Shown: piece by piece, positions 63,906 to 64,000 of the stretch
Position numbering within the stretch: position 1 is the stretch's first letter
Layout: every line of letters begins with the position of its first letter
Assembly (NCBI RefSeq): GCF_014197055.1
Contig: NZ_JACIEW010000002.1
Location: 310,001-374,000 of the forward strand
Origin: Devosia subaequoris
GTDB taxonomy: Bacteria > Pseudomonadota > Alphaproteobacteria > Rhizobiales > Devosiaceae
Length of the DNA: 64,000 bases
Direction: 5' to 3'
The notes under the pieces: model-generated
Database searches by the model: none
The model's input: the letters and a program-made list of their open reading frames with translations, nothing else
What the model was told of the DNA's origin: nothing
Position numbers and translations under genes: made by a program

Positions 63906-64000
63906 ATGCCCTATTTCCAGCGTGATCTCGGGACCCGGCCCCCCTCGCAGCGCAAGCTCTATGCGCTTTACGAACTGACCTACACGCTGATCGATGTGTC
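63906..64000 (+). CDS. Partial gene after ureC, unknown
   Basis: The start and 31 codons are in the window (MPYFQRDLGTRPPSQRKLYA then LYELTYTLIDV). AAGGAG lies 9 bases upstream of the ATG. It does not resemble UreE, the common next gene; the sequence hints at the start of a membrane protein (for instance a YrhK-like family), which is uncertain. 184 non-coding bases separate it from ureC. Confidence 0.55.
   Translation, partial: MPYFQRDLGTRPPSQRKLYALYELTYTLIDV

Overview
The window is GC-rich chromosomal DNA from an alphaproteobacterium, most likely order Hyphomicrobiales and close to Devosia (an inference from gene content and protein style, not a database match). The evidence includes a urtABCDE-ureDA-hupE-ureBC nitrogen locus, HWE/HisKA_2 kinases, a DUF2336 protein, a katG/oxyR divergon, carboxynorspermidine-type polyamine genes and an ArsR-methyltransferase regulator upstream of metF. 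No tRNA, rRNA operon, insertion sequence, prophage or CRISPR array is visible. One structural RNA, RNase P RNA, is clear.

Region 1 (1-9826, minus strand) is the division and cell wall (dcw) cluster. In transcription order it holds rsmH, ftsL, ftsI, murE, murF, mraY, ftsW, murG and the start of murC. Two usual members are missing: murD between mraY and ftsW, and mraZ ahead of rsmH. Region 2 (10031-16513) holds a three-gene two-component operon on the plus strand, a zinc-less alcohol dehydrogenase-like gene, an XRE regulator with a small membrane protein behind a palindromic operator/promoter, a DUF302 protein and two small membrane proteins. Region 3 (16514-17351) is a non-coding stretch of stem-loops and repeats that ends in a perfect 24-bp palindrome before a SahR-like regulator and metF.

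Region 4 (19338-33079) is housekeeping and accessory: a Pro/Glu-rich envelope protein, a TerB-J-domain protein, rnpB, a small secreted peptide, the carboxynorspermidine pair, a HAD phosphatase, a DUF2336 protein, katG/oxyR, rarD, a host-attachment-family protein and an alpha/beta hydrolase. Region 5 (33204-41760) has a PAS-HWE kinase with its receiver, ettA, a TIM-barrel isomerase, a GH13 enzyme and an AI-2E-type transporter with a long cytoplasmic extension. Region 6 (41757-48226, minus strand) has a YdeP-like molybdoenzyme, a taurine/sulfonate/THI5-type ABC transporter, an Lrp regulator with a candidate operator, and a glycine-rich secreted protein containing an 11-base homopolymer.

Region 7 (48642-64000) is the most interesting. 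A 1122-residue protein joins an NCS1-like nucleobase/allantoin-permease domain to a cysteine cluster, a histidine kinase and a receiver. It overlaps a LuxR-type response regulator and is divergent from the urea ABC transporter (urtA-E), which is followed by urease structural and accessory genes (ureD, ureA, hupE/ureJ, ureB, an unknown 133-residue gene, ureC). The arrangement suggests a transporter-derived sensor that controls urea or related nitrogen uptake, linked to nickel-dependent hydrolysis of urea to ammonia. The sensing function is inference; the domain fusion and layout are seen directly.
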